Numbered from the stretch's first letter, positions 1 through 9,355 are shown. The stretch: 64,000 bases of DNA from Eubacteriales bacterium (GCA_028872475.1 JAQYMQ010000023.1:50472-114471); one strand, 5' to 3'. Notes: generated from the sequence alone by a model not told the origin. Numbers and translations: made by a program.

Positions 1-1241
1 TCAAGAGTAGAAGTATTACCCGCCATCTCAACAAACGATCTTATTGACTCTAGATACTCAATATCCCTATTAGCCTTTTCAAGAAAAACTTGCTTCTCTA
101 CTTTTGCACGCTTCGCCTTATTATACTTCTTATAGTATTGTTGCGCATTTTCAACTAGACCAATTTGACTATCTAAAGCTATTGTAATTTCACTATTATC
201 ATAATAATTCATCACCGTTATTTCACTCACGCCATCTTTAAAAGCATAAATATTTGCGGTGATTAACTCTCCAAATAGTTTGTATTCTTCTGCTTTCTGG
301 GAAATATTAATATCGTTCAGCAAGTTCTGTCTCTTATTGTTTAATTTTTTAATGAGACGATTTAAAGACTTCATAATATCTGACGACTTCTGTCTTATCC
401 TATTTATATCAATCTTATTTACATGATAATACTCCAAAGCTTCGCTTATACTATCAAATTTTTTCTCATAAAAGCGAGAATAATGTTCAAGCTGCAGTGC
501 ATAATAGTCTTCTGGATAATTCTCATCATTAAGATAAACAACAGGACAAAATTCCACGTTTTCTATTTTATTTAATATACACTCCAATTTCTCATACCAC
601 TTTATATCATCAGAATAAAACAATTCATTTGCAAGTTGTGGCGAAATTCCTTGGATGCTATCCATTAGTTGACTTGTTGATGAAATATTTTTTAAAAGAT
701 CTAGATTATTTGCAATACTATCTGGGGAGATTTTTTGTTGTAGCGGTGGATACTGATAAATCAATCCTGGTAATAGCGGTCTATTGCTATGAACATCAAG
801 GGATAGTCTCTTAATTGTATCAATAATTTTCATTGATGCCGAGTCTACAAGGGTAATATTGCTGTGTTTACCCATTATCTCTACAATCAACTTCTTTTGT
901 GTATCAAATCCTAGCTCATCTTTTGCACGAACATTAATTTCTACAATTCTTTCCCAGCCATATTGATTTACTGATTCAATAATTCCACCTGATAAATGCT
1001 TTCTTAACAACATACAAAATGACGACGGATTGGCGGGATTCTCAATCGTCTGATTTGTAATATATATACCTGCTGCATTACTACTAATCGAAGAATAAAG
1101 TTTATAGGTCATCCTGTTTAAGCGCACAAAGAGAACAAGCTCATTTTTTTCAGGATGATAAATCTTATCTATTCTACCTCCTACTAACTTGCCATCTAAT
1201 TCCTTTGAAATTGCTCTCGTAAATATCCCGTCAAATGACAT
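1..1241 (-). CDS. rqcH: NFACT family ribosome rescue factor RqcH (FbpA/Rqc2 type), 3' part cut by window edge
   Basis: Reading the minus strand from the ATG at 1241 gives 413 open codons that run off the window edge, out of roughly 580 expected. RqcH binds stalled 50S subunits carrying peptidyl-tRNA and directs C-terminal alanine tailing for degradation; older annotation calls it fibronectin-binding protein. The start MSFDGIFTRA, the GELITANIYAF motif near residues 320-335 and ENAQQYYKKYNK near 365-380, followed by a charged helical stretch, are typical of the NFACT-N domain and coiled coil. An AGGTG Shine-Dalgarno lies just upstream of the ATG. Residues 97-98 are Glu-Arg where the Bacillus protein has Asp-Arg. 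It is divergent from yicC. Family assignment is firm; the C-terminal NFACT-R domain is outside the window. Confidence 0.93.
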   Translation of the reverse strand, partial: MSFDGIFTRAISKELDGKLVGGRIDKIYHPEKNELVLFVRLNRMTYKLYSSISSNAAGIYITNQTIENPANPSSFCMLLRKHLSGGIIESVNQYGWERIVEINVRAKDELGFDTQKKLIVEIMGKHSNITLVDSASMKIIDTIKRLSLDVHSNRPLLPGLIYQYPPLQQKISPDSIANNLDLLKNISSTSQLMDSIQGISPQLANELFYSDDIKWYEKLECILNKIENVEFCPVVYLNDENYPEDYYALQLEHYSRFYEKKFDSISEALEYYHVNKIDINRIRQKSSDIMKSLNRLIKKLNNKRQNLLNDINISQKAEEYKLFGELITANIYAFKDGVSEITVMNYYDNSEITIALDSQIGLVENAQQYYKKYNKAKRAKVEKQVFLEKANRDIEYLESIRSFVEMAGNTSTL

Positions 1242-1451
1242 AAAACACCTTTATTTCCATATATTAATCAAATCTTTTCTAACAAATATAAAATTTACCA
1301 GCATACTGTTTCTTAATTTTATCATAAAATTATACCACATTAATCAATCTATCATATGTCGTAATTATTCACACAACTTTATAACGCATCACAAAAATAT
1401 TGTATATAAACCATTTTATGAACCACTAAAAATACGAGTAATATATAATTA

Positions 1452-1460
1452 TGATATAAT
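1452..1460 (+). promoter_or_regulatory. Extended -10 promoter element for yicC
   Basis: TGATATAAT is an extended -10 hexamer (TG-N-TATAAT) about 85 bases before the yicC start, in an otherwise very AT-rich 268-base divergent spacer (1242-1509). I see no good -35 at the expected distance, which is common with extended -10 promoters. No other gene or RNA is apparent in the spacer. Confidence 0.45.
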
Positions 1461-1512
1461 CTAAATAGTTATCAATTAATTTATAATTACTATAATTTGA
1501 TTTTTAATTTTG

Positions 1513-1548
1513 AAAGGAGATGCACATTTTTGTGCAATAGACTATATG
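1513..1548 (+). promoter_or_regulatory. yicC ribosome binding site with hairpin between Shine-Dalgarno and ATG
   Basis: AAAGGAGA (1513-1520) is a strong Shine-Dalgarno sequence but lies about 26 bases from the family-supported ATG at 1546, too far for normal use. Between them is a perfect 6-bp inverted repeat, TGCACA (1521-1526) and TGTGCA (1531-1536), around a TTTT loop. Folding it would leave 9 bases between the stem and the ATG, restoring usual spacing. A six-codon ORF (ATG at 1520, TAG at 1538-1540) also starts here. The stem is seen; its role is inferred. Confidence 0.5.
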
Positions 1549-2427
1549 CTAAAAAGTATGACTGGCTATGGCCTCGGCGAATTTACAAATGAAAATAAAA
1601 AGATAACAGTTGAAATTAAAGCTGTCAATCAAAGATACTGTGATATTTCTGTAAGGTTACCTCGCAAATACATGTTTGCCGAAGAAGAAATAAAATCTGA
1701 TATAAAGAATACTATCCACCGAGGAAAGGTAGATGTTTTTATTTCAGTTGAAAATATCGGCGAACCTGATGTTGAAATTTATGTAGATAATAATCTTGCT
1801 CAAGAATATAAAATCGCCTTATTCAATCTAGCAGACAAGCTTGAAATCGAACAAAAACTATCACTTGAATACATATCATCAATCAAAGACGTTGTAACAA
1901 CACGTCCAAAAGAAGCTGATCAAGATGATATAAAAAATGAAATTCTTAGTGCAGTAAACGTTGCTATAACTAACTTCGACCAAATGAGAATAACAGAAGG
2001 AGAAAAACTTAAAGCTGATATTTTAACAAAAAATGAAGATATCACTAAGCTTCTCTCTGAAATAAAAAGTATTGCTGTAAAGCTACCAGAAATATTTAAA
2101 CAGAGATTGACTGATAAACTTAGCAATCTTCTCGATGGCAACACTGCTATTAACGAAGACAGGATTGTACAGGAAGTTGCTATCTTTGCAGACAGAGCAA
2201 GTATAGATGAAGAAATAACTAGATTGGAGAGCCATATTAAACAACTTATTGAAATTGTTAGTATTGGAGGACCATGTGGAAAGAAAATTGACTTTCTAAT
2301 ACAAGAAATGAATCGTGAAACAAACACTATCGGTTCAAAAGCCAATGACCTTGATATTACAAAAATTGTAGTCGAAATAAAGAGCAATATTGAAAAGATA
2401 AGAGAGCAAGTTCAAAATATAGAATAA
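1546..2427 (+). CDS. yicC: YicC family endoribonuclease
   Basis: The 293-residue product begins MLKSMTGYGLGEF, the standard YicC start, which fixes the ATG at 1546 even though the frame is open further upstream from a TTG. An N-terminal YicC domain is followed by a C-terminal DUF1732 domain carrying the conserved RIVQEVAIFADRASIDEEITRL and NTIGSKANDLDIT blocks, near residues 210-280. YicC proteins are reported as endoribonucleases acting in RNA turnover and small-RNA control. In many Clostridia yicC leads a yicC-remA-gmk-rpoZ operon; here it stands alone, opposite to rqcH and closed by its own terminator. Family assignment is firm; cellular targets are not predictable. Confidence 0.93.
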   Translation: MLKSMTGYGLGEFTNENKKITVEIKAVNQRYCDISVRLPRKYMFAEEEIKSDIKNTIHRGKVDVFISVENIGEPDVEIYVDNNLAQEYKIALFNLADKLEIEQKLSLEYISSIKDVVTTRPKEADQDDIKNEILSAVNVAITNFDQMRITEGEKLKADILTKNEDITKLLSEIKSIAVKLPEIFKQRLTDKLSNLLDGNTAINEDRIVQEVAIFADRASIDEEITRLESHIKQLIEIVSIGGPCGKKIDFLIQEMNRETNTIGSKANDLDITKIVVEIKSNIEKIREQVQNIE

Positions 2428-2451
2428 ATCTAAAACGTAAAAAAGGAGTAA

Positions 2452-2497
2452 AAAAGCCGCTATACATTTTGAAATTTCAGCGAGTATAGCGGTTTTT
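2452..2497 (+). terminator. Intrinsic terminator of yicC
   Basis: A perfect 9-bp stem, CCGCTATAC (2457-2465) with GTATAGCGG (2484-2492), is followed by TTTTT. The A-run before the left arm means it may also stop transcription of the convergent transporter gene on minus. Confidence 0.85.
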
Positions 2498-2568
2498 AAT
2501 TGCTTTTATTAATATAAATATTTTATAAATTCTATTTTGCTTTTATATAATATAATTTTGATAATTCA

Positions 2569-4284
2569 TTATGCTTTTAATCCTATATTTTCGTTTTCAT
2601 TAGCGCGACTATAGCTAGTATAATCATATCTCATAAGGACTATGTCGGCAATGTTCTTACAACTATCGCCCATTCTTTCTATATTATGTATAAAGTCAAG
2701 AAATATAACTGTCGTTGCTGGCGAACAAATATTGTCACTAACTCTAGACATGTGGTCTTTTCTGATATTGTACTCGTACATATTCATATCATCTTCAAGT
2801 TCACTGATCTTTCTTGCAACATCCCTCTTGCCTGTCTCAAGAGCGACAATAGTTTCTTGCAACATCAATTCAATCTTATCAAAGAACTCTTCAATCTGTG
2901 CCTTTGCCTCATCAGTAAAATGATAATCATTTTTCATTCTTGTCTGCACCAAAGTCGCAATATTTTTGCTGTAATCACCTATATGCTCAATATCTGAAGC
3001 TACATGCATAAGCGCTGATGCCTTATTTTTCTGATATTCATCTATACTTTCTGAAGTCAAAATCTTCGCTAAATACTCGATGATATCATCCTTAAGCTTA
3101 TTGACATTTTTATCCGTATCAATAACCTCTTGTATCATTTTAGAATTCTTATCCCTATATGCAATCCTAGAATTTTTAACCATATCCAACGCAAAATATG
3201 CATTTCTAACTAATTCTTGAACAGCTAAATGTGTCGCAAATGCAGGCTGTATCAAAACATTATCATCAAGGTATAGAGGCTGACTATTTTCAACTTCTCT
3301 ATCTTCACCTGGAATAATCTTTGTTACAATCTTAACTAACAACCAAATAAATGGAATAAAGATAATAGTATTTGTTAGATTAAATAATAAATGCGTATTC
3401 GCAATCTGTCTTGAAATAACCTCTACTTCAGGCCCTTTCGGCGAAATGAAGCCAACTATATCTATTATCTGAGGAATCCACCAAATGAAAATCAATGTAC
3501 CGCATAAATTAAACAATGTATGCGCTACCGCTGTTCTCTTTGCATTGATAGATCCTCCAATACACGCTAGTAATGCAGTAATAGTGGTACCGATATTGTC
3601 ACCAAACAATATTGGAATCGCACCTTCAAGACCAAGAATACTTGTCATCCCATCTGGACCTGCTGTAGAAGCTAGATTTTGCAATACAGCAATAGTTGCA
3701 GACGATGATTGAACTACGACTGTCATCAACGTACCAACAAATACACCTAATATCGGTATATCCGATACATTACTCATCAAATGCACAAAAAAATCAGAAT
3801 GAGCAAGCGGTTTCATCGTAGCACCCATAGTATTAATACCTACGAATAATAGACCAAAGCCAAACATAATCTGTCCAATTTTTTCAACCATCTCTCTCTT
3901 TTTCAGGAAGAAAAACATTACAAAACCGACAAATACAAATATCCATGCTAGGTCACCTATATTAAATGCTATCAACTGTGCAGTAATTGTAGTACCAATA
4001 TTTGCACCAAAGATTACACTTATAGCCTGAGGCAGCTTCATTAGTCCTGCACTTACAAAACCTATGACCATAACCGTAGTTGCACTACTAGATTGCAATA
4101 CTGCTGTTACAAGTGCGCCTGCCATAACACCAAAAATCGGATTCGCAGTAAGCAATGATAAAATGTTCCTCATCTTATCGCCAGCAGCTTTTTGCAGACC
4201 ATCACTCATCAAGTTCATACCATATATGAAAACAGCTAAACCCCCAAAAAGTGTAATTACAATTTGAAATACATCCTGATTCAT
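2569..4284 (-). CDS. Na+/phosphate cotransporter family protein with C-terminal PhoU domain
   Basis: The 571-residue membrane protein of the PNaPi (NptA-like) family is predicted to import phosphate with Na+. Two related hydrophobic repeats each carry the signature QSSSAT: LQSSSATTVMVIGF near residue 65 and VVQSSSATIAVLQN near residue 192. The C-terminal 220 residues are hydrophilic and helical with repeated RNAYFALDMV / IEHIGDYSKNI / IERMGDSCKNIAD blocks, typical of a PhoU-like domain. The ATG at 4284 has a GAGGGG Shine-Dalgarno. The hinT stop lies 59 bases upstream of the start. Some family members may move anions other than phosphate; substrate is inferred from the family. Confidence 0.9.
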   Translation of the reverse strand: MNQDVFQIVITLFGGLAVFIYGMNLMSDGLQKAAGDKMRNILSLLTANPIFGVMAGALVTAVLQSSSATTVMVIGFVSAGLMKLPQAISVIFGANIGTTITAQLIAFNIGDLAWIFVFVGFVMFFFLKKREMVEKIGQIMFGFGLLFVGINTMGATMKPLAHSDFFVHLMSNVSDIPILGVFVGTLMTVVVQSSSATIAVLQNLASTAGPDGMTSILGLEGAIPILFGDNIGTTITALLACIGGSINAKRTAVAHTLFNLCGTLIFIWWIPQIIDIVGFISPKGPEVEVISRQIANTHLLFNLTNTIIFIPFIWLLVKIVTKIIPGEDREVENSQPLYLDDNVLIQPAFATHLAVQELVRNAYFALDMVKNSRIAYRDKNSKMIQEVIDTDKNVNKLKDDIIEYLAKILTSESIDEYQKNKASALMHVASDIEHIGDYSKNIATLVQTRMKNDYHFTDEAKAQIEEFFDKIELMLQETIVALETGKRDVARKISELEDDMNMYEYNIRKDHMSRVSDNICSPATTVIFLDFIHNIERMGDSCKNIADIVLMRYDYTSYSRANENENIGLKA

Positions 4285-4343
4285 TTTCCCCTCTTTTCTA
4301 TAATATACTGCTATCTAAATAGCAAATATAATCCGTTTTTATT

Positions 4344-4685
4344 CTAGCCTGGAGGCCACTGTAATGAACGTTTACCAAGCAAATGAATATGCAAATGTGG
4401 CACTGTCTGCTGTCCATCCTCGCCACAATTAATTACTAAACGATATCCATTTGTAATCCCAACGAGTTTAGCAATATCCTTAATCTTAGTCATAATATGT
4501 CCCATTATCGGCGCATCATCTTCCAACAAATCTTCCGTAGATGCAATATGCTTCTTTGGAATTACCAAAACATGAACAGGTGCTTGTGGCGATAAATCAT
4601 TAAACGCAATCAAATGTTCATCTTCATAAATCTTATCCGCAGGAATTTCGCCATCAATGATTTTACAAAAAATACAATCGCTCAT
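4344..4685 (-). CDS. hinT: HIT family nucleotide-binding hydrolase (HinT-like)
   Basis: The 113-residue product is the normal length for HinT, a dimeric purine nucleoside phosphoramidase. The N-terminal CIFCKIIDGEIPADKIYED block and the C-terminal histidine triad PHLHIHLLGKR are both present. The ATG is preceded by GAGAGGGG. HinT genes often neighbour mtaB in Firmicutes, as here, with a 171-base AT-rich spacer holding two copies of AAATTTTACAA (4758-4768 and 4792-4802) and possible promoters. The physiological substrate is unknown for this subgroup. Confidence 0.93.
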   Translation of the reverse strand: MSDCIFCKIIDGEIPADKIYEDEHLIAFNDLSPQAPVHVLVIPKKHIASTEDLLEDDAPIMGHIMTKIKDIAKLVGITNGYRLVINCGEDGQQTVPHLHIHLLGKRSLQWPPG

Positions 4686-4856
4686 CTCATTTCCCCTCTC
4701 TTAAATGCTTATTATATTTACTAAAAATACAACAGTCTTATATTATTCTATTAATGCAAATTTTACAATAAAATATATTCTTATTTGACATAAATTTTAC
4801 AAAAACACTTCATAAATATTATACTATAAACACAAAATTTTTGCCGATTATTTGGA

Positions 4857-6155
4857 TTATTTAACTTCAACAACTTGAACTATTTCACCATTATTATCTA
4901 GCATTTCAACCATTACAAATTGATTTATTAATTTTTCTGCATCATCAGAATCGCACTGCAAATATACTTTTATATAGTTGTCAGTATACCCTGTAATCGC
5001 TTTTAACTGTTCATCATATTCTTCAAACAACACCTTTTGCACTGTGCCTTTATTTAGCTCAAAAAACGCCTTTGAACTTTGTAAACCAACCTCAATCAAT
5101 TTGTCAATCCTAGTCTTTTTTATTTCATCATCGACTTGATTAGGCATTACTGCAGCCTTCGTTCCTTTTCGTTTAGAATATTTAAATGCATGTGTATGTA
5201 CATACATAGATTTGTTTATAATATCTAATGAATCATCAAAATCTTTATCTGTTTCACCTGGAAACCCCACAATTATATCAGTTGTCAGCCCATAGTATTT
5301 ATCAAAATTTCTAAGTTCTTTAACAATATCCAAGTATTGTGTTCTATTATAAGATCTATTCATTTCCTTCAATACTGCATCACTACCAGACTGAACAGAT
5401 AAATGTAAATGATGACAAAGTCTCTTAAACTTAAATAGACTCTTTACATACTCTTTATTGACAACTGTAGGCTCTAGCGAACTCAATCGCACTCTAAAAT
5501 CGCCATCCATTTCATCAAGTCTTTTTAAAATTTCTAATAAATTCTCGCATAATGCCGTATTTATACCTGTCAAAATTATCTCTTTTGTTCCTGTTGAAAT
5601 AAGCTGGCTACATTCCTCAATAACCATATCTATATCTCTTGAACGCACATTGCCCCTAGCATACGGAATAATACAATAAGAACAAAATCTGTTACACCCC
5701 TCTTGTATTTTTACAAAGGCTCTCATTCGTGAATCTACAGGCTTCGTAATCCCAAGTTCTTCATACACCTTAAGCTCATCATACTCTTTAATATATTCAT
5801 GAAACTTTTCATCGGCTTTTATAAAATTTTCAACATAATTTACAATATCCGCTTTTTCATTAGTTCCAACTAAAATATCTACTTCCGGCATCTGCTTCAG
5901 TTCATCTGCTGATAGCTGTGTGTAACAACCTGCAACAACAACAATAGCATCCTCATTCTTTTTCTTCATTCGACGAATATACTGCCTAGACTTTCTTTCA
6001 GCCATATTAGTTACACTACAAGTATTGACTAAATATACATCAGCCTCATCGTTTTCTCCAACAATTTCATATCCGTTTTTAACGAATTTAGAAATCATGG
6101 CATCAGTCTCATATTGATTTACCTTACATCCTAAAGTGTGAAATGCTATTCTCAA
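4857..6155 (-). CDS. mtaB: tRNA t6A37 C2-methylthiotransferase MtaB
   Basis: This radical SAM enzyme converts t6A37 to ms2t6A37 in ANN-decoding tRNAs. The product starts RIAFHTLGCKVNQYETDAM, typical of the UPF0004 domain. It carries the radical SAM cluster motif CNRFCSYCIIPYARG near residue 155 and a C-terminal TRAM domain. I chose the TTG at 6155 because GGAG sits six bases ahead and family members begin there; another TTG at 6167 has no Shine-Dalgarno. About 432 residues, normal length. It follows trhP by 16 bases, so mltG-trmR-trhP-mtaB forms a tRNA-modification cluster. Confidence 0.92.
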   Translation of the reverse strand: MRIAFHTLGCKVNQYETDAMISKFVKNGYEIVGENDEADVYLVNTCSVTNMAERKSRQYIRRMKKKNEDAIVVVAGCYTQLSADELKQMPEVDILVGTNEKADIVNYVENFIKADEKFHEYIKEYDELKVYEELGITKPVDSRMRAFVKIQEGCNRFCSYCIIPYARGNVRSRDIDMVIEECSQLISTGTKEIILTGINTALCENLLEILKRLDEMDGDFRVRLSSLEPTVVNKEYVKSLFKFKRLCHHLHLSVQSGSDAVLKEMNRSYNRTQYLDIVKELRNFDKYYGLTTDIIVGFPGETDKDFDDSLDIINKSMYVHTHAFKYSKRKGTKAAVMPNQVDDEIKKTRIDKLIEVGLQSSKAFFELNKGTVQKVLFEEYDEQLKAITGYTDNYIKVYLQCDSDDAEKLINQFVMVEMLDNNGEIVQVVEVK

Positions 6156-6171
6156 TCTATTCTCCAATTTA

Positions 6172-7401
6172 TTATATATTTCTTTTCTTTCTCAGCATAA
6201 AGTTCTCTGCTACCGGATAATCAAACTTCATCTTTAAAATTTGCTGAGCATGAGGTGCCGATTCAATACTAACTCCATCCTCATCTGTTAAATATTCAAC
6301 TTTTTGTGTCCAAAAATCTGTATAAGGGCCAAAGACTTCTATTTCATCTCCGAATAAAAATTTATTTCTCTGCTCTACAGTAGCAATCTTCGTAATTTCA
6401 TCATATGATATTACCTTACCAATAAAGTCATAATCCCTAATATATGAGCTAGTCTTATAATTTTGAGCCTCTTCATCAGCCTTATTAAAATAAAATCCGG
6501 TAGTAAAATCTCTATTACTTACCTTGCTTACTTCCTGCAACCATTCTTCCTTAATCTCATAGTTATCAGGATCTGCATAGTATTCGTCAATAGCCTTCCT
6601 ATATGCAGAAACAATGGTAGCAATATAAAACGGACTCTTCATTCTACCCTCAATCTTAACTGAAGCAATGCCGGCTTCAATTAGTTCTTTCATATGATTT
6701 ATCATACATAAATCCTTAGAATTCATTATATATGTACCACGCTCGTCTTCTTCAATTTCATAAGCCTCATCTGGTCTTTTTTCTTCAACTAACTTATACT
6801 TCCAACGACATGGATGAGCACAAGCACCCTTGTTGGCATCTCTATTTACCATAAAATTGCTAAGCAAACACCTTCCGGAATATGATATACACATAGCTCC
6901 ATGTATAAATGCTTCAATTTCTAACTCTTCAGGAATATTAGCACGCATAGAAATTATCTCTTCCAGCGACAATTCTCTTGCAACAACAACTCTTTTTAAA
7001 CCTTGTCTTGCCCAAAATTCAGCAGTCTTATAATTTGTTAGATTTGCCTGCGTACTTAAATGAATTTCTGCATTTGGCATAGCATCTTTAATTATCATCA
7101 TTGCTCCTGGATCTGAAACAATAAATGCATCAATAGCCAGATTTTTAATCTGCTGAACATACTCTGTTAAATCATTAATATCTTCATTATGAGGGAAGAT
7201 ATTTATAGCCATATGACATTTCTTACCTCGCTGATGTGCATACTCTATCCCCTCTTTCATTTCGTCAAGAGAAAAGTTAGTCGCTGCAGCTCTCAAGCTA
7301 AATAGCTCACCACCAAAATATACAGCATCTGCACCATAATCAATAGCTGTCTTTAATTTTTCTAAATCTCCTGCTGGAGCAAGTAATTCAATCTTTTTCA
7401 T
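6172..7401 (-). CDS. trhP: Peptidase U32 family protein, probable tRNA uridine-34 hydroxylation factor TrhP
   Basis: The 409-residue product contains the U32 signature EAFIHGAMCISYSGRCLLS, near residues 160-180, plus two further cysteines (CAHPC) that in this family can hold an iron-sulfur cluster. U32 proteins were named as collagenases, but members beside the O-methyltransferase TrmR (Bacillus YrrM) act as TrhP, needed for 5-hydroxyuridine at tRNA position 34. The neighbouring trmR here supports that role rather than proteolysis. Bacillus has two U32 genes (YrrN and YrrO) at this place; here there is one. The ATG at 7401 has an AAAGGA site. Confidence 0.85.
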   Translation of the reverse strand: MKKIELLAPAGDLEKLKTAIDYGADAVYFGGELFSLRAAATNFSLDEMKEGIEYAHQRGKKCHMAINIFPHNEDINDLTEYVQQIKNLAIDAFIVSDPGAMMIIKDAMPNAEIHLSTQANLTNYKTAEFWARQGLKRVVVARELSLEEIISMRANIPEELEIEAFIHGAMCISYSGRCLLSNFMVNRDANKGACAHPCRWKYKLVEEKRPDEAYEIEEDERGTYIMNSKDLCMINHMKELIEAGIASVKIEGRMKSPFYIATIVSAYRKAIDEYYADPDNYEIKEEWLQEVSKVSNRDFTTGFYFNKADEEAQNYKTSSYIRDYDFIGKVISYDEITKIATVEQRNKFLFGDEIEVFGPYTDFWTQKVEYLTDEDGVSIESAPHAQQILKMKFDYPVAENFMLRKKRNI

Positions 7402-7535
7402 TCTATTTCCTTTAATCTACAATCTATTTTTTGTTGAATTATATTCAATTTAATTCAATTAATATACTCTCTCATTATAGTTTACAAGTCTATAAGTTTA
7501 TTATTTATACACTATACATAACGATAAGATAAAAA

Positions 7536-8210
7536 CTATAACTTGTAACTTATAGTAACTCCGTCACCCACCGATAAAATTGACGTATGATAACGAGTAT
7601 CCTCTCCAATATAGTCTAAAAATTCTCTCATATGTCTAATATTTGTCCTATGTCTATCATTTAAGTCATACTTACTATCGACTGTCATTCCTCTCATCAA
7701 TACATTATCACAAAATATCACTCCACTATTGTCTAGCATTTGAAATTCATTTATATCCTTCCAAAACTTTAGATAATGACTCTTTGCACCGTCAATGAAA
7801 ACCATATCAAATTTCATATGTTTTATGTCTTCAATAGTCTTTCGAGCATCTCCATGAAATATTGTAATATTATCTTCAACACCGAAATCTATCAAATTTT
7901 TTTCAGCCTTTGCCACCATATCTTCCATTTTTTCTAAGGTAACAATCTCCGCTCCAGATACCTTATGCATAAGCATAGCGCTATATCCCACCGCTGTACC
8001 AATTTCCAAAATTTTCTTAGGTCGCTTAAGTAAAAGAAGAGATGACAAAAGCATCTCTACATCTCTTTGTATAATAGGAATTTGTAATTCCTCACATTGT
8101 AATCTAAGCTCATACAAACCTTTATCGTTTTGTATATATCGCTCATCAAGAAATTGAGTAATATCCTCATTTGTTATATTACTCAAACTATATATACTTT
8201 TTTTAATCAT
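7536..8210 (-). CDS. trmR: O-methyltransferase, probable tRNA 5-hydroxyuridine methyltransferase TrmR
   Basis: The 224-residue product is a class I SAM methyltransferase of the catechol-O-methyltransferase-like group. The SAM-binding motif ILEIGTAVGYSAMLM is near residue 72, followed by VTLEKMEDM and the acidic FDMVFIDGAKSHY block near residue 135 that supplies the metal site. The order mltG-trmR-trhP matches Bacillus yrrL-yrrM-yrrO, where TrmR turns 5-hydroxyuridine-34 into 5-methoxyuridine. mltG ends 15 bases upstream, and the Shine-Dalgarno is weak, which suggests coupling. A 134-base AT-rich spacer follows before trhP. Confidence 0.86.
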   Translation of the reverse strand: MIKKSIYSLSNITNEDITQFLDERYIQNDKGLYELRLQCEELQIPIIQRDVEMLLSSLLLLKRPKKILEIGTAVGYSAMLMHKVSGAEIVTLEKMEDMVAKAEKNLIDFGVEDNITIFHGDARKTIEDIKHMKFDMVFIDGAKSHYLKFWKDINEFQMLDNSGVIFCDNVLMRGMTVDSKYDLNDRHRTNIRHMREFLDYIGEDTRYHTSILSVGDGVTISYKL

Positions 8211-8224
8211 AACACTATAGAGTA

Positions 8225-9295
8225 TTACTCTTTAATCTTACCTTCCTTCAACATTTTATAGTACGTCTTATTAAACTTCTCAGTATTCTTCAGATGTTCC
8301 TCATAAGTTTCAGCAAATATATTTGAGCCATCCATCTTTTCAGAAACAACAAAGAATAAATATTTTGACTTGTCTGGATTTAAAGCAGCCTTAATTGAAT
8401 TCATAGATACCGTAGCAATAGGTCCTGGCGGCAATCCCTTATTTAAATATGTATTATATGGAGACTGCAAATTAATATCACTAAAATTAGATTTAACTGC
8501 ATCTCTTCCAGATACATAATTTAACGTTGAACACATCTGTAACTTCATACCTTTTTCAAGTCTATTATAAATTACACTTGCAACTTTAGGCATATCCTCT
8601 GTATTAGATTCCTTTTCAATAATCGATGCTACAGTTAAAATCTCATGAATACTTCTTCCACTCTTTTTTATGTCGTCTTTTAGCTTAGATAGTTTTTTAT
8701 CTGTATTATCTAATATAACTTTCACTAATGCATTCGCATCAATATCCAAGGGTAAAGAATATGTATCGGCGAATAAATAACCTTCATAATCCTTTACATC
8801 ATTAATATTCTTTGGAAGAAAATCATAGCTAAAATTGCCTTTTAGTAGCGCTTTTTCAAATTCCGCCTTAGAAACAACGCCCTCTTTTTGAAGTTTATCA
8901 CCAATTTTGTCTATACTATATCCCTCCGGAACAGTAAATGTCTTTGAAACAGTATCTCCCGACGAAAGCTTTTTGCATATAATAGATAAATCCATCGATG
9001 GCGAAAGTTCATAAGCACCTGCCTTAAATTCCCCATCATAGCCCATAATCTTTGCATAAATTTTAAAGCTAGTTGCTCCCTTAATTATCTCTTCTTTTTC
9101 TAATGTCTGTGCAATAACACTTGTACCAGAACCATTTGGTATATTTACTACTTTCATAGACTTATTGCCAGAATCAAGGGCAGAACCCAATATTTTTATT
9201 CCACTAAAACACACAACAACTACTATTACTAGTAAAATTGCCACTTTTTTCAAAAGACCTGATTTATTATTTTTTTTAGATTTTCTGTTTCTCAT
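8225..9295 (-). CDS. mltG: Endolytic murein transglycosylase MltG
   Basis: The 356-residue YceG-family enzyme cleaves nascent peptidoglycan strands at the membrane. A basic N-terminus (RNRKSKKNNK) precedes one transmembrane helix at about residues 16-36. A LysM-like region follows, then the catalytic domain with the conserved TVASIIEKESN (catalytic Glu) near residue 225 and LPPGPIATVSMNSIKAALNP near residue 290. AAGGA precedes the ATG. It is probably the first gene of the mltG-trmR-trhP-mtaB group, separated from efp by a strong terminator. Confidence 0.92.
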   Translation of the reverse strand: MRNRKSKKNNKSGLLKKVAILLVIVVVVCFSGIKILGSALDSGNKSMKVVNIPNGSGTSVIAQTLEKEEIIKGATSFKIYAKIMGYDGEFKAGAYELSPSMDLSIICKKLSSGDTVSKTFTVPEGYSIDKIGDKLQKEGVVSKAEFEKALLKGNFSYDFLPKNINDVKDYEGYLFADTYSLPLDIDANALVKVILDNTDKKLSKLKDDIKKSGRSIHEILTVASIIEKESNTEDMPKVASVIYNRLEKGMKLQMCSTLNYVSGRDAVKSNFSDINLQSPYNTYLNKGLPPGPIATVSMNSIKAALNPDKSKYLFFVVSEKMDGSNIFAETYEEHLKNTEKFNKTYYKMLKEGKIKE

Positions 9296-9355
9296 AATAT
9301 ATCCTTATATCTTATGCATATTTTTATCTAGTTTAACAAAGTTTATATATCCTAA

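Noticed and set aside
1189..1464. Plus-strand 91-codon frame in the rqcH-yicC gap
   Set aside because: It overlaps the rqcH start, has no Shine-Dalgarno and an AT-driven composition rich in Ile, Asn and His; no family resemblance.
7434..7448. TTGAAT-TAT-ATTCAA inverted repeat between trmR and trhP
   Set aside because: Short and made of common AT-rich words; a further TTCAA run is next to it, so chance is likely.
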